Part shown: positions 9,015 to 19,172 of the stretch, piece by piece
Layout: each line of letters starts with the position of its first letter
Numbering within the stretch: the first letter of the stretch is position 1
Assembly: GCA_913058145.1 (NCBI GenBank)
Contig: CAJXQM010000016.1
Coordinates: forward strand, 1 to 59,708
Direction: 5' to 3'
DNA length: 59,708 nucleotides
DNA from: an uncultured Colwellia sp.
GTDB lineage: Bacteria > Pseudomonadota > Gammaproteobacteria > Enterobacterales > Alteromonadaceae
The notes under the pieces: model-generated
Databases searched by the model: none
Told to the model about the DNA's origin: nothing
What the model saw: the letters and a program-made list of their open reading frames with translations, nothing else
Translations under genes and position numbers: made by a program

Positions 9015-10778
9015 ATGAATAATCAGAAAACTTGTTTTACTCCCTTTAAACATAACATTGAAGGTTATGTTTTACCTGAGCGTTTCACCTTTCCATTTTA
9101 TTATGAGCCACATCCACTGTGCCTATTGGCAGCCCAAGAATTACAACAACAATTAAGTAACAATGCTTATTACCAGAAAGAGTTTACTCAAACGGGGAAG
9201 ATGTTTGGGGTGCTGTTAGCTAAAAATGAGCAAGGCGAAGTGGGTTATCTTTGTGCTTTTTCGGGTAAGTTAACAATAGATGAGGCTGGGACTAATCCGG
9301 ATAGGGCTAGTCAGAATACAATTAATTTTGTGCCACCTGTTTTTGACCCGTTTACACATGCAGAATTTTATAAAACGCAGAGCGTTATTATTAATCAGCT
9401 GAATCATCAATTAACACAGTTGGAAGATCACGATGAACTGAAACAATGCCAGACAATCCTTATTGATTTGGAAGGAAACTTTAAGGATGAAGTTAGTACT
9501 TATCAGCAGATAATGTCACTAAATCGAGCCAACAGGAAACAGCTACGAAACGCAGCTGAACTCTCATTAAGTAACCTCGACTTTATTGAAGTAAAAGCCG
9601 CGTTAGCTAAAGAAAGTGTTGTTGATAAAAATAGCTTACGTGATTTGAAAGTGCATTGGTTAGAAAAAATCACCACGGCACAAGAAAAACTTCATGTTTT
9701 TACTGATGAAATTACGCAGCTTAAAGATAAGCGCAAACAATTATCGAACGCTTTACAAAATAAACTATTTGAGCAATATAGTTTTTTAAATAGCGCGGCG
9801 ATTGAAAAAAATCTTGCCGAGTTATTTCTTGATACACCTTATCAAACCCCACCAGCAGGTGCGGGAGATTGTGCGGCACCGAAGTTGTTACAATATGCCT
9901 TTAAGTTTGGGTTAACTCCTTTGGCTATGACCGAGTTTTGGTGGGGGCAATCGCCTAAATCTGAAATACGTCAACATAAAAAAATTTATGGTGCCTGTAT
10001 TGGTAAATGTAAACCTATTCTTGCTCATATGTTATCAGGCATGACGTTAGATGATGATCCTTTATTGATAAACCCAGCAGAGAATGACGCGCTTGACATT
10101 GTTTATCAAGACGATGCTATTGCCGTGGTTAATAAACCCAGTGGGCTGTTATCAGTACCAGGTAAAAATATCGAAGACTCAGTATATTCACGCATAAAGC
10201 AGCAGTTTCCTAACGCCACTGGCACATTGATTGTGCATCGATTGGATATGGCAACCTCAGGTTTGATGGTGCTAGCATTGACACAAAGAGCGCAAAAAAA
10301 CATACAGAAGCAATTTATTAGTCGTATGATTAAAAAACGTTATGTGGCATTACTTGAAGGAAAAGTAGAAGGGCGACTTGATGAAAGTTCAGTTGATTTT
10401 TCTGATAAAAAGTCAGGGGATATTACGTTGCCGTTACGTGGTGATTTTGATGATAGACCAAGGCAGTTAGTGTGTTTTGAGCAGGGTAAGGCGGCTAAAA
10501 CTCAGTGGCAAGTTATCGAACAAATAGCGGGAAGAACTAAACTTTATTTATATCCAGAAACTGGGCGAACACATCAACTTCGTGTGCATTGCGCCCACCC
10601 CTTAGGATTAAACTTACCTATATTGGGTGATGATTTATATGGCAGCAATAATCATTCTAGCAGCAATTATACTGACGGTAAAAATATTCAACGCTTACAC
10701 TTGCATGCCGAAATGTTAACACTGAGCCATCCGATCACTAAAGAAGTCATGACGTTTCAAATAGATGCTGAGTTTTAA
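9015..10778 (+). CDS. RluA-family pseudouridine synthase, long form
   Basis: The C-terminal ~230 residues form an RluA-type pseudouridine synthase that isomerises uridines in rRNA or tRNA; the catalytic Asp is in HRLDMATSG at about 408-411. The first ~330 residues are an extension absent from E. coli RluA, with a charged, coiled-coil-like stretch at about 125-255 and a Cys/Trp-rich junction (GAGDCAAPKLL, WWGQSP, GKCKPILAHML). Long forms like this occur in Vibrio and Shewanella. The RNA target is unknown. ATG at 9015 is chosen; an in-frame TTG at 9006 is possible. Confidence 0.85.
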   Translation: MNNQKTCFTPFKHNIEGYVLPERFTFPFYYEPHPLCLLAAQELQQQLSNNAYYQKEFTQTGKMFGVLLAKNEQGEVGYLCAFSGKLTIDEAGTNPDRASQNTINFVPPVFDPFTHAEFYKTQSVIINQLNHQLTQLEDHDELKQCQTILIDLEGNFKDEVSTYQQIMSLNRANRKQLRNAAELSLSNLDFIEVKAALAKESVVDKNSLRDLKVHWLEKITTAQEKLHVFTDEITQLKDKRKQLSNALQNKLFEQYSFLNSAAIEKNLAELFLDTPYQTPPAGAGDCAAPKLLQYAFKFGLTPLAMTEFWWGQSPKSEIRQHKKIYGACIGKCKPILAHMLSGMTLDDDPLLINPAENDALDIVYQDDAIAVVNKPSGLLSVPGKNIEDSVYSRIKQQFPNATGTLIVHRLDMATSGLMVLALTQRAQKNIQKQFISRMIKKRYVALLEGKVEGRLDESSVDFSDKKSGDITLPLRGDFDDRPRQLVCFEQGKAAKTQWQVIEQIAGRTKLYLYPETGRTHQLRVHCAHPLGLNLPILGDDLYGSNNHSSSNYTDGKNIQRLHLHAEMLTLSHPITKEVMTFQIDAEF

Positions 10779-10885
10779 ACGTTTTATTTTGGACTTTGAT
10801 TCAATCATTTATCATATTGACCTGCGACAAAAATAGCTGAACACTCTGTGCTATCTAGATATACGGTTCATCTTGAAAATAAAAA

Positions 10886-10906
10886 AGCCCATCATAAAGA
10901 TGGGCT
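10886..10906 (-). terminator. Rho-independent terminator of the yebC-like gene
   Basis: An 8-bp stem (AGCCCATC/GATGGGCT) with a 5-base loop is followed on the minus strand by a T-run (complement of AAAAAA at 10881-10886). It lies just past the stop of the reverse-strand gene. Confidence 0.85.
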
Positions 10907-10937
10907 TGGTATGTTAGGTGAGTTACTTCTTTATTTA

Positions 10938-11663
10938 TTAATCTTTAACTTCTGCGTTGTGATAAACATTTTGCACATCATCACAATCATCTAACATCGC
11001 AATAAACTTTTCAAAATTATCGAGATCATCTTCACCTTCAATATCAATATAGTTTTGTGGCACCCAAGTGATTTCTTCAACTTCTAAGTCAAACTCAGGC
11101 ATCGAGTTGGCAAATTCGGTTTTTATTTTAAAGAATTCAGTATGTGGTGCGTAAACGGTAATAATGCCGTCTTCTAACTCAACATCACTCACATCTATAT
11201 CAGCCATCATTAAGTTTTCTAACACCGTTTCGTCATCTTCACCTTTAAAAGCAAATACTGCTTGGTGATCAAACATGTGCGATACCGTGCCAGAAGAGCC
11301 AATTTTAGAATGCGTTTTGGTAAAACACTGGCGTACATCTTTAATCGTTCGGTTACCGTTATCGGTTAAACAGTCAATAATTACCATGCAATTACCGGGA
11401 CCAAAACCTTCATAACGTGCTTCAACAAAATCTTCACCACCAGCACCAGAAGCTTTTTTAAGCGCATTATCAATTACATGAGTAGGAACTTGATCTTTTT
11501 TTGCTTTATCAATTAAGCTGCGTAACGATAAATTACCATCGGGATCTGTTCCGCCAGTTTTAGCACAAACGTAAATCGCTTTACCGTACTTTGAATAAAC
11601 TTTGGTTTTTGCACCGGCGGTTTTCGCCATGGATAATTTACGGTTTTGGTAAGCTCTGCCCAT
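10938..11663 (-). CDS. YebC/TACO1-family protein (YebC2/YeeN-like)
   Basis: Members of this family were first annotated as transcription regulators (PmpR); recent work assigns YebC and TACO1 a role on the ribosome, relieving stalls at consecutive prolines. The family is recognised by [15 protein letters not shown] near the N-terminus, [14 protein letters not shown] in the middle and an acidic C-terminal domain ending in DDVQNVYHN. The N-terminus ([16 protein letters not shown]) resembles E. coli YeeN more than YebC, so a second, canonical yebC beside ruvC is likely elsewhere. It is monocistronic with its own terminator. Confidence 0.88.
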   Translation of the reverse strand: MGRAYQNRKLSMAKTAGAKTKVYSKYGKAIYVCAKTGGTDPDGNLSLRSLIDKAKKDQVPTHVIDNALKKASGAGGEDFVEARYEGFGPGNCMVIIDCLTDNGNRTIKDVRQCFTKTHSKIGSSGTVSHMFDHQAVFAFKGEDDETVLENLMMADIDVSDVELEDGIITVYAPHTEFFKIKTEFANSMPEFDLEVEEITWVPQNYIDIEGEDDLDNFEKFIAMLDDCDDVQNVYHNAEVKD

Positions 11664-11848
11664 CTTAAATGCTTCTTCTATTAGCTAAATAATAATGACA
11701 TAGATTCTACAGTTTGAATGTGCTGTTGACTAGCCCATGTTATTAACTATTGTAGGATTTTTTGAACAATAGTGTGGGTTAATCATTTGCTAATTATGAA
11801 GTATTCTTCTATTTTTAATACGTCAATCTATATGGATGAGAGGATATT

Positions 11849-12886
11849 ATGAAAAAGTTAATTTTTTGTTTTGATGGGACATGTAATGCACCAGAAGACT
11901 CAGCTGATTTTTTTGAAGACACTAGTATTAGTAACATACTAAAATTACATGCTTTTTTTGGTGGGAAATTAAGCCCTAAAAATGGTGCTAACACCACATT
12001 GAAAGAACAACATAGTTTTTATTACAGTGGAGTCGGCACACGTGGAAATTGGTTGAAACGCAAATTCAATGCTATGTTTTCAACGCCTTACGGTGATATG
12101 GATGAAATTCTTGATGAAGCAAAGGCTGATTTAAAGGCCAACTTTTCTAAAGGTGACCGTATTTACATTTTTGGTTTTAGTCGGGGTGCTGCCATTGCCC
12201 GTATGTTTGCTGCTCATTTATCGCATAAAGTGAAATTTCTAGGTGTTTTTGATACGGTTGCTGCAACTCGTGGCTCACTGGATTTAAATCCTGATACTTA
12301 TCCTGCTAGTGGTATTGTCTTTGAAAATGGCACGCTTGGTACTCATGTTGAAAAAGCGGTACATTTATTGTCATTAGATGAAAAGCGAATTTTATTTCAA
12401 CCGACGCTTTTTAATCATGATAGTCGGATTAATGAACTATGGTTTTCTGGCGTACACTCGGACATTGGTGGCAGTTATTGGTTTGACGGTTTATCTGATA
12501 TAACACTACAATATATGCTTAAATGTGTTGAGAACGAGTTGGCTATAATCGATGTGAAAGATATTGATTATCACGGGCTTAAAATACCAGGTGCTCAAGA
12601 TGTTATTTGTGTTGATGACCTGAATATAAAGCCTTTACCTACGGGGAAATTACATACGCAGGTTCGCACTAATACCAATTCAGTTACCTTGTCTCCTCGT
12701 TTAGTTCGGGTAAATGTGGATGATGTTATATCGAAGCATGCGCCTATCATTCACCACAGTGTTGCCCAACGGTTTTTAGAGGTGAGTGACTATCGTCCTT
12801 ATGCCTTAAGAAATGTGCATTTTAAAATTGAAGATGAGCAAGGCATAACCGTAGCTATACAGCATGGCATCAGTAGTTTGGATTAG
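11849..12886 (+). CDS. DUF2235-domain alpha/beta hydrolase
   Basis: This 345-residue protein has the DUF2235 layout: an N-terminal strand with FCFDGT (D9), a nucleophile elbow GFSRGA with Ser111, and a later GVHSDIGGSY motif that would supply acid/base residues. The same fold makes Tle1-type phospholipase effectors of type VI secretion, but here there is no PAAR, VgrG or immunity gene nearby and no signal peptide, so it is probably a cytoplasmic lipase/esterase of unknown substrate. AGAGGA lies upstream of the ATG and it has its own terminator. Function is not established. Confidence 0.75.
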   Translation: MKKLIFCFDGTCNAPEDSADFFEDTSISNILKLHAFFGGKLSPKNGANTTLKEQHSFYYSGVGTRGNWLKRKFNAMFSTPYGDMDEILDEAKADLKANFSKGDRIYIFGFSRGAAIARMFAAHLSHKVKFLGVFDTVAATRGSLDLNPDTYPASGIVFENGTLGTHVEKAVHLLSLDEKRILFQPTLFNHDSRINELWFSGVHSDIGGSYWFDGLSDITLQYMLKCVENELAIIDVKDIDYHGLKIPGAQDVICVDDLNIKPLPTGKLHTQVRTNTNSVTLSPRLVRVNVDDVISKHAPIIHHSVAQRFLEVSDYRPYALRNVHFKIEDEQGITVAIQHGISSLD

Positions 12887-12905
12887 TTAAAAGCAATATC
12901 ATCGA

Positions 12906-12942
12906 TTAATTCGCTTGGTTTGATACTAATCAAACGAATTAA
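12906..12942 (+). terminator. Terminator after the DUF2235 gene
   Basis: A two-part stem (TTAATTC/GAATTAA and GTTTGAT/ATCAAAC) with a 5-base bulge and a 4-base loop is followed by TTATCTTTTT. Confidence 0.6.
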
Positions 12943-13104
12943 GTTATCTTTTTAAACGGTCTAAATATCCAATAACATCGTTGCTTTCAATCCCAACAGC
13001 CACCTATTGGTCAATCAAACGCCTTATTCTTGAAAATTTATCCTCACTAAAAATGGATCCATTAATTAATTTAATTGGTATTAGTTTAGGATTTTGAATT
13101 AGCT

Positions 13105-14084
<980 letters not shown>

Positions 14085-14187
14085 ACGCTAAAGAAGGAAT
14101 GTTTTACTTTTGTGCAGGGAGTATGAAGATAAAAAGCACTGGCTAACTGTTTATTATTATTTGTTGTAATAGTACCTTGATGCGAAT

Positions 14188-14225
14188 AGACCACTCTGGT
14201 AAAAATAGCTAAACCTAAGTGGTCT
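14188..14225 (+). terminator. Terminator after hemF
   Basis: AGACCACT (14188-14195) pairs with AGTGGTCT (14218-14225), with an inner GGT/ACC pairing in the loop and TTATT following. It separates the convergent hemF and yceI genes. Confidence 0.6.
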
Positions 14226-14261
14226 TTATTCATGAGTAATTCTTATCGCTAAGAATTAACG

Positions 14262-14849
14262 CTACAGCTTTACTCCTTCAATATGTAATTCTAATTGCAC
14301 ATGAGTAGAGGCTGGGCCTAAGTTCATTTTAATAGCAAAATCAGTTAGTGCTATGGTGGTAGTGCCACTAAAACCTGCACGATAGCCACCCCAAGGGTCT
14401 TTGCCTTCACCGATCGTTTCTGCATTGATAGTGATCGTTTTACTAACACCATGCAGGGTTAACACACCTTTTACTTCTAGTTTGTCACTCGCTTTTTTGG
14501 TTACTGATTTACTTACAAATTTTGCATTAGCAAAAGCACTTACATCAAGAAAATCATCACTTTTTAAATGTTTATCACGCTCAGCATGATTAGAGTTTAC
14601 ACTACTGGTATCTATGTTTACTTCAATTTTAGAAGCCGATACATTAGCAGGGTCATAGCTAAACTTACCATCGAATTTATCGAAACGGCCTGTTAACCAA
14701 CTATAACCTAAGTGCTTAATTTTAAAGTTGATTGATGCATGTGCGCCTTTATTATCAATAACATAATCGGCCGAATTTACAGCAGGCATAAATATTGCGC
14801 CAGATAGTAAGGATGTTATAGCTAGCTTAGTTATCATTTTTTTCATCAA
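14262..14849 (-). CDS. YceI-family periplasmic protein
   Basis: YceI proteins are secreted lipocalin-like beta-barrels that bind polyisoprenoid (ubiquinone-like) lipids. Residues 1-26 are a signal peptide (MMKKMITKLA..., cleaved after VNSA). The mature part has the family features: DYVIDNKGAHASINFKIKHLG, GRFDKFDGKF, and GTTTIALTDFAIKMN near the end. At 195 residues it is standard. It lies 27 bases downstream of a cytochrome b561 gene on the same strand, a frequent operon pairing suggesting quinone or haem-linked redox work at the membrane. Confidence 0.92.
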   Translation of the reverse strand: MMKKMITKLAITSLLSGAIFMPAVNSADYVIDNKGAHASINFKIKHLGYSWLTGRFDKFDGKFSYDPANVSASKIEVNIDTSSVNSNHAERDKHLKSDDFLDVSAFANAKFVSKSVTKKASDKLEVKGVLTLHGVSKTITINAETIGEGKDPWGGYRAGFSGTTTIALTDFAIKMNLGPASTHVQLELHIEGVKL

Positions 14850-14876
14850 ATATTCCCCTTTTAAATTGTTCGTTAA

Positions 14877-15428
14877 TTAATTTTTTTGGCGTATGCCAAT
14901 CATTCTATTTAAAGTATTATCTTTATCAATAAAGTGATGTTTAAGTGCTGCGAATGCATGCAGCAATGCAAATGTTATTAGTACGTAAGCTAGCCATTTA
15001 TGAATTAGGCCAGCGATGTCTTCTTGGTTTTCAATAAAAGAGCCAAAGCCAGGTATTACAAAAAGCTCAAACACCTCAATACCACGATCATCTGCGGTTG
15101 AAATTAGATAACCACTGATCATAATAATGAATACCAACAGGTACAGGGCTGAATGAATCAATTTACCAGCTTTACGTTCTAAAGCACTATGACTAGCTAA
15201 ATTCTTGGGTGTTAATTGTTTATAGCGCCATATCAGTCTAACAACCATTAAAATGAACAGTGAAACACCTATGCTTTTATGTAGTGCCGGTGCTGTTTTA
15301 TACCATTCATGATAGTAGGTTAAATCAACCATATAATAACCTAAACCAAACAGAGAAAAGATAATTAGCGCGGATAACCAATGAAAAAACATACTAACAT
15401 AACCATAATTTGTTGGAGTATTATTCAT
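14877..15428 (-). CDS. Cytochrome b561
   Basis: A four-helix membrane dihaem cytochrome that passes electrons between quinol and other acceptors. Conserved His residues lie in FFHWLSALII (helix 1), LHKSIGVSLF (helix 2), LIHSALYLL (helix 3) and LIHKWLAYVL (helix 4). At 183 residues it fits the CybB/YodB size. It is the promoter-proximal gene of the b561-yceI pair and diverges from a LysR-type gene that may control it. The electron partner cannot be told from sequence. Confidence 0.92.
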   Translation of the reverse strand: MNNTPTNYGYVSMFFHWLSALIIFSLFGLGYYMVDLTYYHEWYKTAPALHKSIGVSLFILMVVRLIWRYKQLTPKNLASHSALERKAGKLIHSALYLLVFIIMISGYLISTADDRGIEVFELFVIPGFGSFIENQEDIAGLIHKWLAYVLITFALLHAFAALKHHFIDKDNTLNRMIGIRQKN

Positions 15429-15582
15429 TGTTTGACTCTACCTACTATAAAAATTGTGCTTCATCTATTTGTTGTAGTATGACAGGAAGTAAATAAATTA
15501 ATATTGAAGCTTTATTTATAAGTTGTTAACTTTTACTTAATATATAGTATGTTTGTTATTGTCGCCAATATGAGTAAATTTA

Positions 15583-16476
15583 ATGACGCTTGAACAATTA
15601 AAAATGCTAAAGCAAGTCGCGGAGCTAGGCAGCCTTAAAAGTGCCAGCGCAAAGCTTTTTAAAACACAACCAGCTATTAGCCAAGGTATTAAACAGCTTG
15701 AAGCGCAATTAGGATTGCAGTTGTTTAATCGTGAGGGTTATCGTTTATCATTAACTAGCAATGGTACACAAATTTATCAACATGCGTTGCGTTTGCTTGA
15801 TGAAGCTGAGCATATGAAACAGCTGGCGACCTTTTTAACGGCAGGTAATGAGGCCAGTATAACAATAGCGATAGAAGCCTCTTATGACTTAAAAAAAATA
15901 TTACCTATGTTAGAAATGACACAAAATGAATTTCCTCATACGCAAATTATTTTAAAACAAGAATATATTAGTGGCGCATTAGAAGCGGTGAAGTCAGCAC
16001 AAGCAGATATAGCACTAACGACTATTGATAACTTAGCATTGCAATCAGGGCAGTTTGAAGCCAATAAGCTTTATAAAGGTTATCTCTATAACGTTGCAGC
16101 ACCACGGTTTGTTGAACGACATCCTAAATTGATGTCAGTGACAGAATTAAATAATGAATATCAAATAGTTGTTCAAGATTCAGGGCAAAGCAGTCAAGGT
16201 AAAAGCTATAGTGTGCAAAAAGGACAGCGGTGCTGGTACGTAAATGATTTTAGTACTAAAAAAACGTTAATCATGAGTGGAATAGGTTGGGGGCGCTTGC
16301 CAGATTACATGATTAAAGATGAGTTGGAACAACAGACGTTATTAACATTGAATATGAAAGATATTGATACAAAAATACCCTTGAATTATCAAGCGATAAA
16401 ATTAAAGTCTCGTTTATTAGGGCCAGTCGCGGAAAAGTTATGGCAAAACTTAACATTGGTACACTTAAGTGAATGA
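15583..16476 (+). CDS. LysR-family transcriptional regulator
   Basis: The N-terminal winged helix (MTLEQLKMLKQVAELGSLKS, helix-turn-helix through QPAISQGIKQLEAQLG) is followed by a substrate-binding domain, 297 residues in all. It is divergent from the cytochrome b561-yceI pair with a 154-base shared spacer, so control of that pair is the simplest inference. The inducer is unknown. It is not cotranscribed with phoB, which has its own Pho box. Confidence 0.88.
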   Translation: MTLEQLKMLKQVAELGSLKSASAKLFKTQPAISQGIKQLEAQLGLQLFNREGYRLSLTSNGTQIYQHALRLLDEAEHMKQLATFLTAGNEASITIAIEASYDLKKILPMLEMTQNEFPHTQIILKQEYISGALEAVKSAQADIALTTIDNLALQSGQFEANKLYKGYLYNVAAPRFVERHPKLMSVTELNNEYQIVVQDSGQSSQGKSYSVQKGQRCWYVNDFSTKKTLIMSGIGWGRLPDYMIKDELEQQTLLTLNMKDIDTKIPLNYQAIKLKSRLLGPVAEKLWQNLTLVHLSE

Positions 16477-16533
16477 ATCATTTAAGAGGTGAAATATAAA
16501 ATTTTTAGTAAATGAATTGTATTTATTATAACC

Positions 16534-16551
16534 TTGTCATAAAAGTGTCAC
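16534..16551 (+). promoter_or_regulatory. Pho box upstream of phoB
   Basis: Two 7-base direct repeats, TTGTCAT and GTGTCAC, are separated by AAAA, giving the 11-base period of the PhoB site (consensus CTGTCAT-N4-CTGTCAT). It is 76 bases before phoB and indicates phosphate-starvation autoinduction. Confidence 0.8.
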
Positions 16552-16626
16552 GTTTGATATGCACAATAGCATAATAAGAAAACGTAATAATAAATTACAT
16601 TCAGACTCTATATTTAAGGCATATGT

Positions 16627-17334
16627 ATGAGCGGGTACATTTTAGTTGTTGAAGATGAAACACCAATTAGGGAAATGATCACGTTTGTTTTAGAGCAAAA
16701 TGGCTTTAATTCGGTTGAGGCTATTGATATAAAACAGGCTAAGGACAAAATTGTAGAACCTTATCCTGATTTGATTTTACTTGATTGGATGTTACCAGGT
16801 GGCAGTGGCGTTAAGCTCGCTAAAGAATTGAAACAGAATGAATACAGCCGTAATATCCCAATTATTATGCTAACGGCTCGCGCTGATGAAGATGATAAAG
16901 TTAAAGGTCTTGATGCGGGGGTTGATGATTATGTGACTAAACCCTTTTCTCCTAAAGAGCTTATTGCCCGTATTAAAGCCGTTATTCGTCGAGTTTCGCC
17001 AACATCATTATCAGATAAAGTTGAATTTCATGGTTTGAAATTAGATCCCGTTGCTCATCAAGTCACTATTAATGAACAGTATTTAGATTTAGGACCGACA
17101 GAGTTTCGTTTATTGCACTTTTTTATGACTCACACTGAACGCGTTTATTCGCGAGAACAGCTTCTTGATAATGTTTGGGGCACCAATGTGTATGTAGAAG
17201 ATAGAACGGTTGATGTACATATCAGACGTTTAAGAAAAGCTATTTCGGGTGCAGGACATGAAGAGTTTATTCAAACTGTCCGCGGAGCAGGTTATCGCTT
17301 CTCTGGAAAATTAACGAGTAAAGTTAAAAATTAG
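16627..17334 (+). CDS. phoB: Phosphate regulon response regulator PhoB
   Basis: PhoB is the OmpR-type activator of phosphate-starvation genes. The receiver domain carries the acidic pair at 10-11, phospho-acceptor D53 (LLDWMLPG), the conserved Thr in MLTARAD and Lys in VTKPFSP. The C-terminal winged helix (from about 135) ends in [11 protein letters not shown]. It has 235 residues, against 229 in E. coli. It is followed after 61 bases by phoR and preceded by a Pho box. Confidence 0.96.
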   Translation: MSGYILVVEDETPIREMITFVLEQNGFNSVEAIDIKQAKDKIVEPYPDLILLDWMLPGGSGVKLAKELKQNEYSRNIPIIMLTARADEDDKVKGLDAGVDDYVTKPFSPKELIARIKAVIRRVSPTSLSDKVEFHGLKLDPVAHQVTINEQYLDLGPTEFRLLHFFMTHTERVYSREQLLDNVWGTNVYVEDRTVDVHIRRLRKAISGAGHEEFIQTVRGAGYRFSGKLTSKVKN

Positions 17335-17395
17335 CTTAATTATTAATAAACAGGATTAGTTATTACTAACCTTACAATAAAGCATTGTATATAAA

Positions 17396-18430
17396 ATGAA
17401 TACTTCAACTATTACTAAGAAAAATTTCCGTTTTTACACTGGTATTGAAGCATTACCCGATGCGGCGTTAATTTTATCACCTGATTTAGTGATAATGTCA
17501 GGAAATAAAAAAGCGCAGCGTTTACTCGGTGTTCGTTTTCCTGATGATGTTGGTAAGCACATTGAGCAGTTACTCATCGATCCAGAATTTTCAGACTATC
17601 TTCAACAAGGAAATTTTGAAACGCCTTGTTCAATTAAATCCCCCATTAATGATGAATTGCAGTTAGAAATATCTGTTATGTCATTTGGTGGTGAGCAAGT
17701 CATTCTTATGTCTCGTGCTATTGCCAAGTATCATCGCCTGAAAAAAATGCGCCGTGAATTTGTTGCTAATGTTTCTCATGAACTCAAAACCCCCTTAACA
17801 GTAGTACGCGGTTATGTGGAAATGATTCAAGAAACAGATCATGCGTTAGATCCCCATTGGAAAGAGGTTTTTACTACCATTGAAGGTCAAGTATCTCGAA
17901 TGGAACGCTTAGTTGAGCAGTTGTTAAGTTTATCGAAAGTTGAAAATACTCGTGATGACGAAGATATGAAACCAGTTGATATGCCAGTGTTAGTTGAAAA
18001 CCTTGTTGAAGATGCTAGGTGGCTTAATCAAATCAAACAACACGAACTTCGTACTCATATTAGCCAAGGGATCGGTGTTTTTGGTATTGAAACAGAATTA
18101 AAGAGTGCTTGTGCAAATTTACTTTCGAATGCCATCGCTTATACACCAACCGGTGGCATAATTGATGTGAGCTGGCGACGTAATGGCGATAAAGTTATTT
18201 TTAGCGTTAAAGATAATGGTGATGGTATTAAGGCTGATCAACTGAACAGGCTGACTGAGCGATTTTATCGTATAGATAAATCGCGCTCTCGTGATACGGG
18301 TGGCTCAGGTTTAGGCTTAGCGATTGTTAAGCATGTTTTACTACATCACAAAGCTGAATTAGTGATCACCAGCACATGGGGGCAGGGTAGTGAATTTGCT
18401 ATTTATTTCGAAGAAGGTTTAGTTTGTTAG
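17396..18430 (+). CDS. phoR: Phosphate regulon sensor kinase PhoR lacking the membrane anchor
   Basis: PhoR phosphorylates PhoB under phosphate limitation and is held in check by PstSCAB-PhoU. Here a PAS domain (about 12-110) is followed by the HisKA motif FVANVSHELKTPLT with H128, and an ATPase domain with N, G1 (DNGDGIK), F and G2 (GGSGLGLAIVKH) boxes. It has only 344 residues; E. coli PhoR has 431, and the missing ~90 are the N-terminal transmembrane and linker part. The start is firm: in-frame TAA at 17378-17380 and only 61 bases separate it from phoB. It is predicted to be soluble. Confidence 0.93.
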   Translation: MNTSTITKKNFRFYTGIEALPDAALILSPDLVIMSGNKKAQRLLGVRFPDDVGKHIEQLLIDPEFSDYLQQGNFETPCSIKSPINDELQLEISVMSFGGEQVILMSRAIAKYHRLKKMRREFVANVSHELKTPLTVVRGYVEMIQETDHALDPHWKEVFTTIEGQVSRMERLVEQLLSLSKVENTRDDEDMKPVDMPVLVENLVEDARWLNQIKQHELRTHISQGIGVFGIETELKSACANLLSNAIAYTPTGGIIDVSWRRNGDKVIFSVKDNGDGIKADQLNRLTERFYRIDKSRSRDTGGSGLGLAIVKHVLLHHKAELVITSTWGQGSEFAIYFEEGLVC

Positions 18431-18478
18431 TGACGTTTTAAACTCACTACTCATTCGCCACTCATTTACGATATCCCA

Positions 18479-18982
18479 TCACGATGACGTAGTAATATCT
18501 ACCATTAAATCATCAGCAATATGCTCTAAAGCACTAATTAAATCATCCAAATCATCGTCTTTTATTGCGACTTGTACTGTTGCCTTAAACATTAGTTGGC
18601 CTGTATGTGGAGCACTTGATTGCGAGCTTACCAGCTTGATTAAATTGCCACCTTGATGGTGAATCACGGATGAAATTTCTTGCACTATACCTGCTCTATC
18701 ATTAGCGGTTAATTCCAATACTAAATGGGTATTTACTTGTGCTAAATTTGGTTCAGCTAACGCTATTTGGCAGCTTAAGCCTGCTATACTTTTAAGATTA
18801 GCCATTAGTGCTTCAGTATTTTTTTTCTCTACCGCCACTTCAATTACGCCAGCAAAAAAATTAGATAAATGGTGTAAACTACTCACTTGCCAATTACCAT
18901 TGTGACGGCTAATAATGGTAGATAGTGTGTCAACAATGCCGACTCTATCAGGGCCAATACAAGAAATAACAAGATGATTCAT
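18479..18982 (-). CDS. ACT-domain regulatory protein, GcvR-like
   Basis: Two ACT domains in tandem (about 1-75, beginning NHLVISCIGPDRVGIVDTLS, and 85-160, with VLELTANDRAGIVQEIS) fill the 167 residues. In E. coli, GcvR binds glycine and blocks GcvA to repress the glycine cleavage operon; other members serve as generic amino-acid sensors. No gcvA or gcvTHP lies in the window, so GcvR is the family name rather than a proven role. Confidence 0.8.
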   Translation of the reverse strand: MNHLVISCIGPDRVGIVDTLSTIISRHNGNWQVSSLHHLSNFFAGVIEVAVEKKNTEALMANLKSIAGLSCQIALAEPNLAQVNTHLVLELTANDRAGIVQEISSVIHHQGGNLIKLVSSQSSAPHTGQLMFKATVQVAIKDDDLDDLISALEHIADDLMVDITTSS

Positions 18983-19136
18983 AGGGTTTCCTTAAATGCG
19001 GTAATAGGGAGTATTAATATGATTTTTAGCATAACCTCATTTTATCAAAAAGTAAAAAATTATAAGGCATAAAAAAGCCATTTAAAATCAAAAGTTTAAC
19101 TGGCTTTATAGTAAAATCATCAACTTATAACAAAAA

Positions 19137-19161
19137 GATCCCTTACTACTAGCAAGGGATC
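19137..19161. terminator. Bidirectional terminator after ettA
   Basis: GATCCCTT pairs perfectly with AAGGGATC around a 9-base loop. The minus strand continues into TTTTTG (past ettA) and the plus strand into ATTTTGTTT. Confidence 0.85.
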
Positions 19162-19172
19162 ATTTTGTTTGC

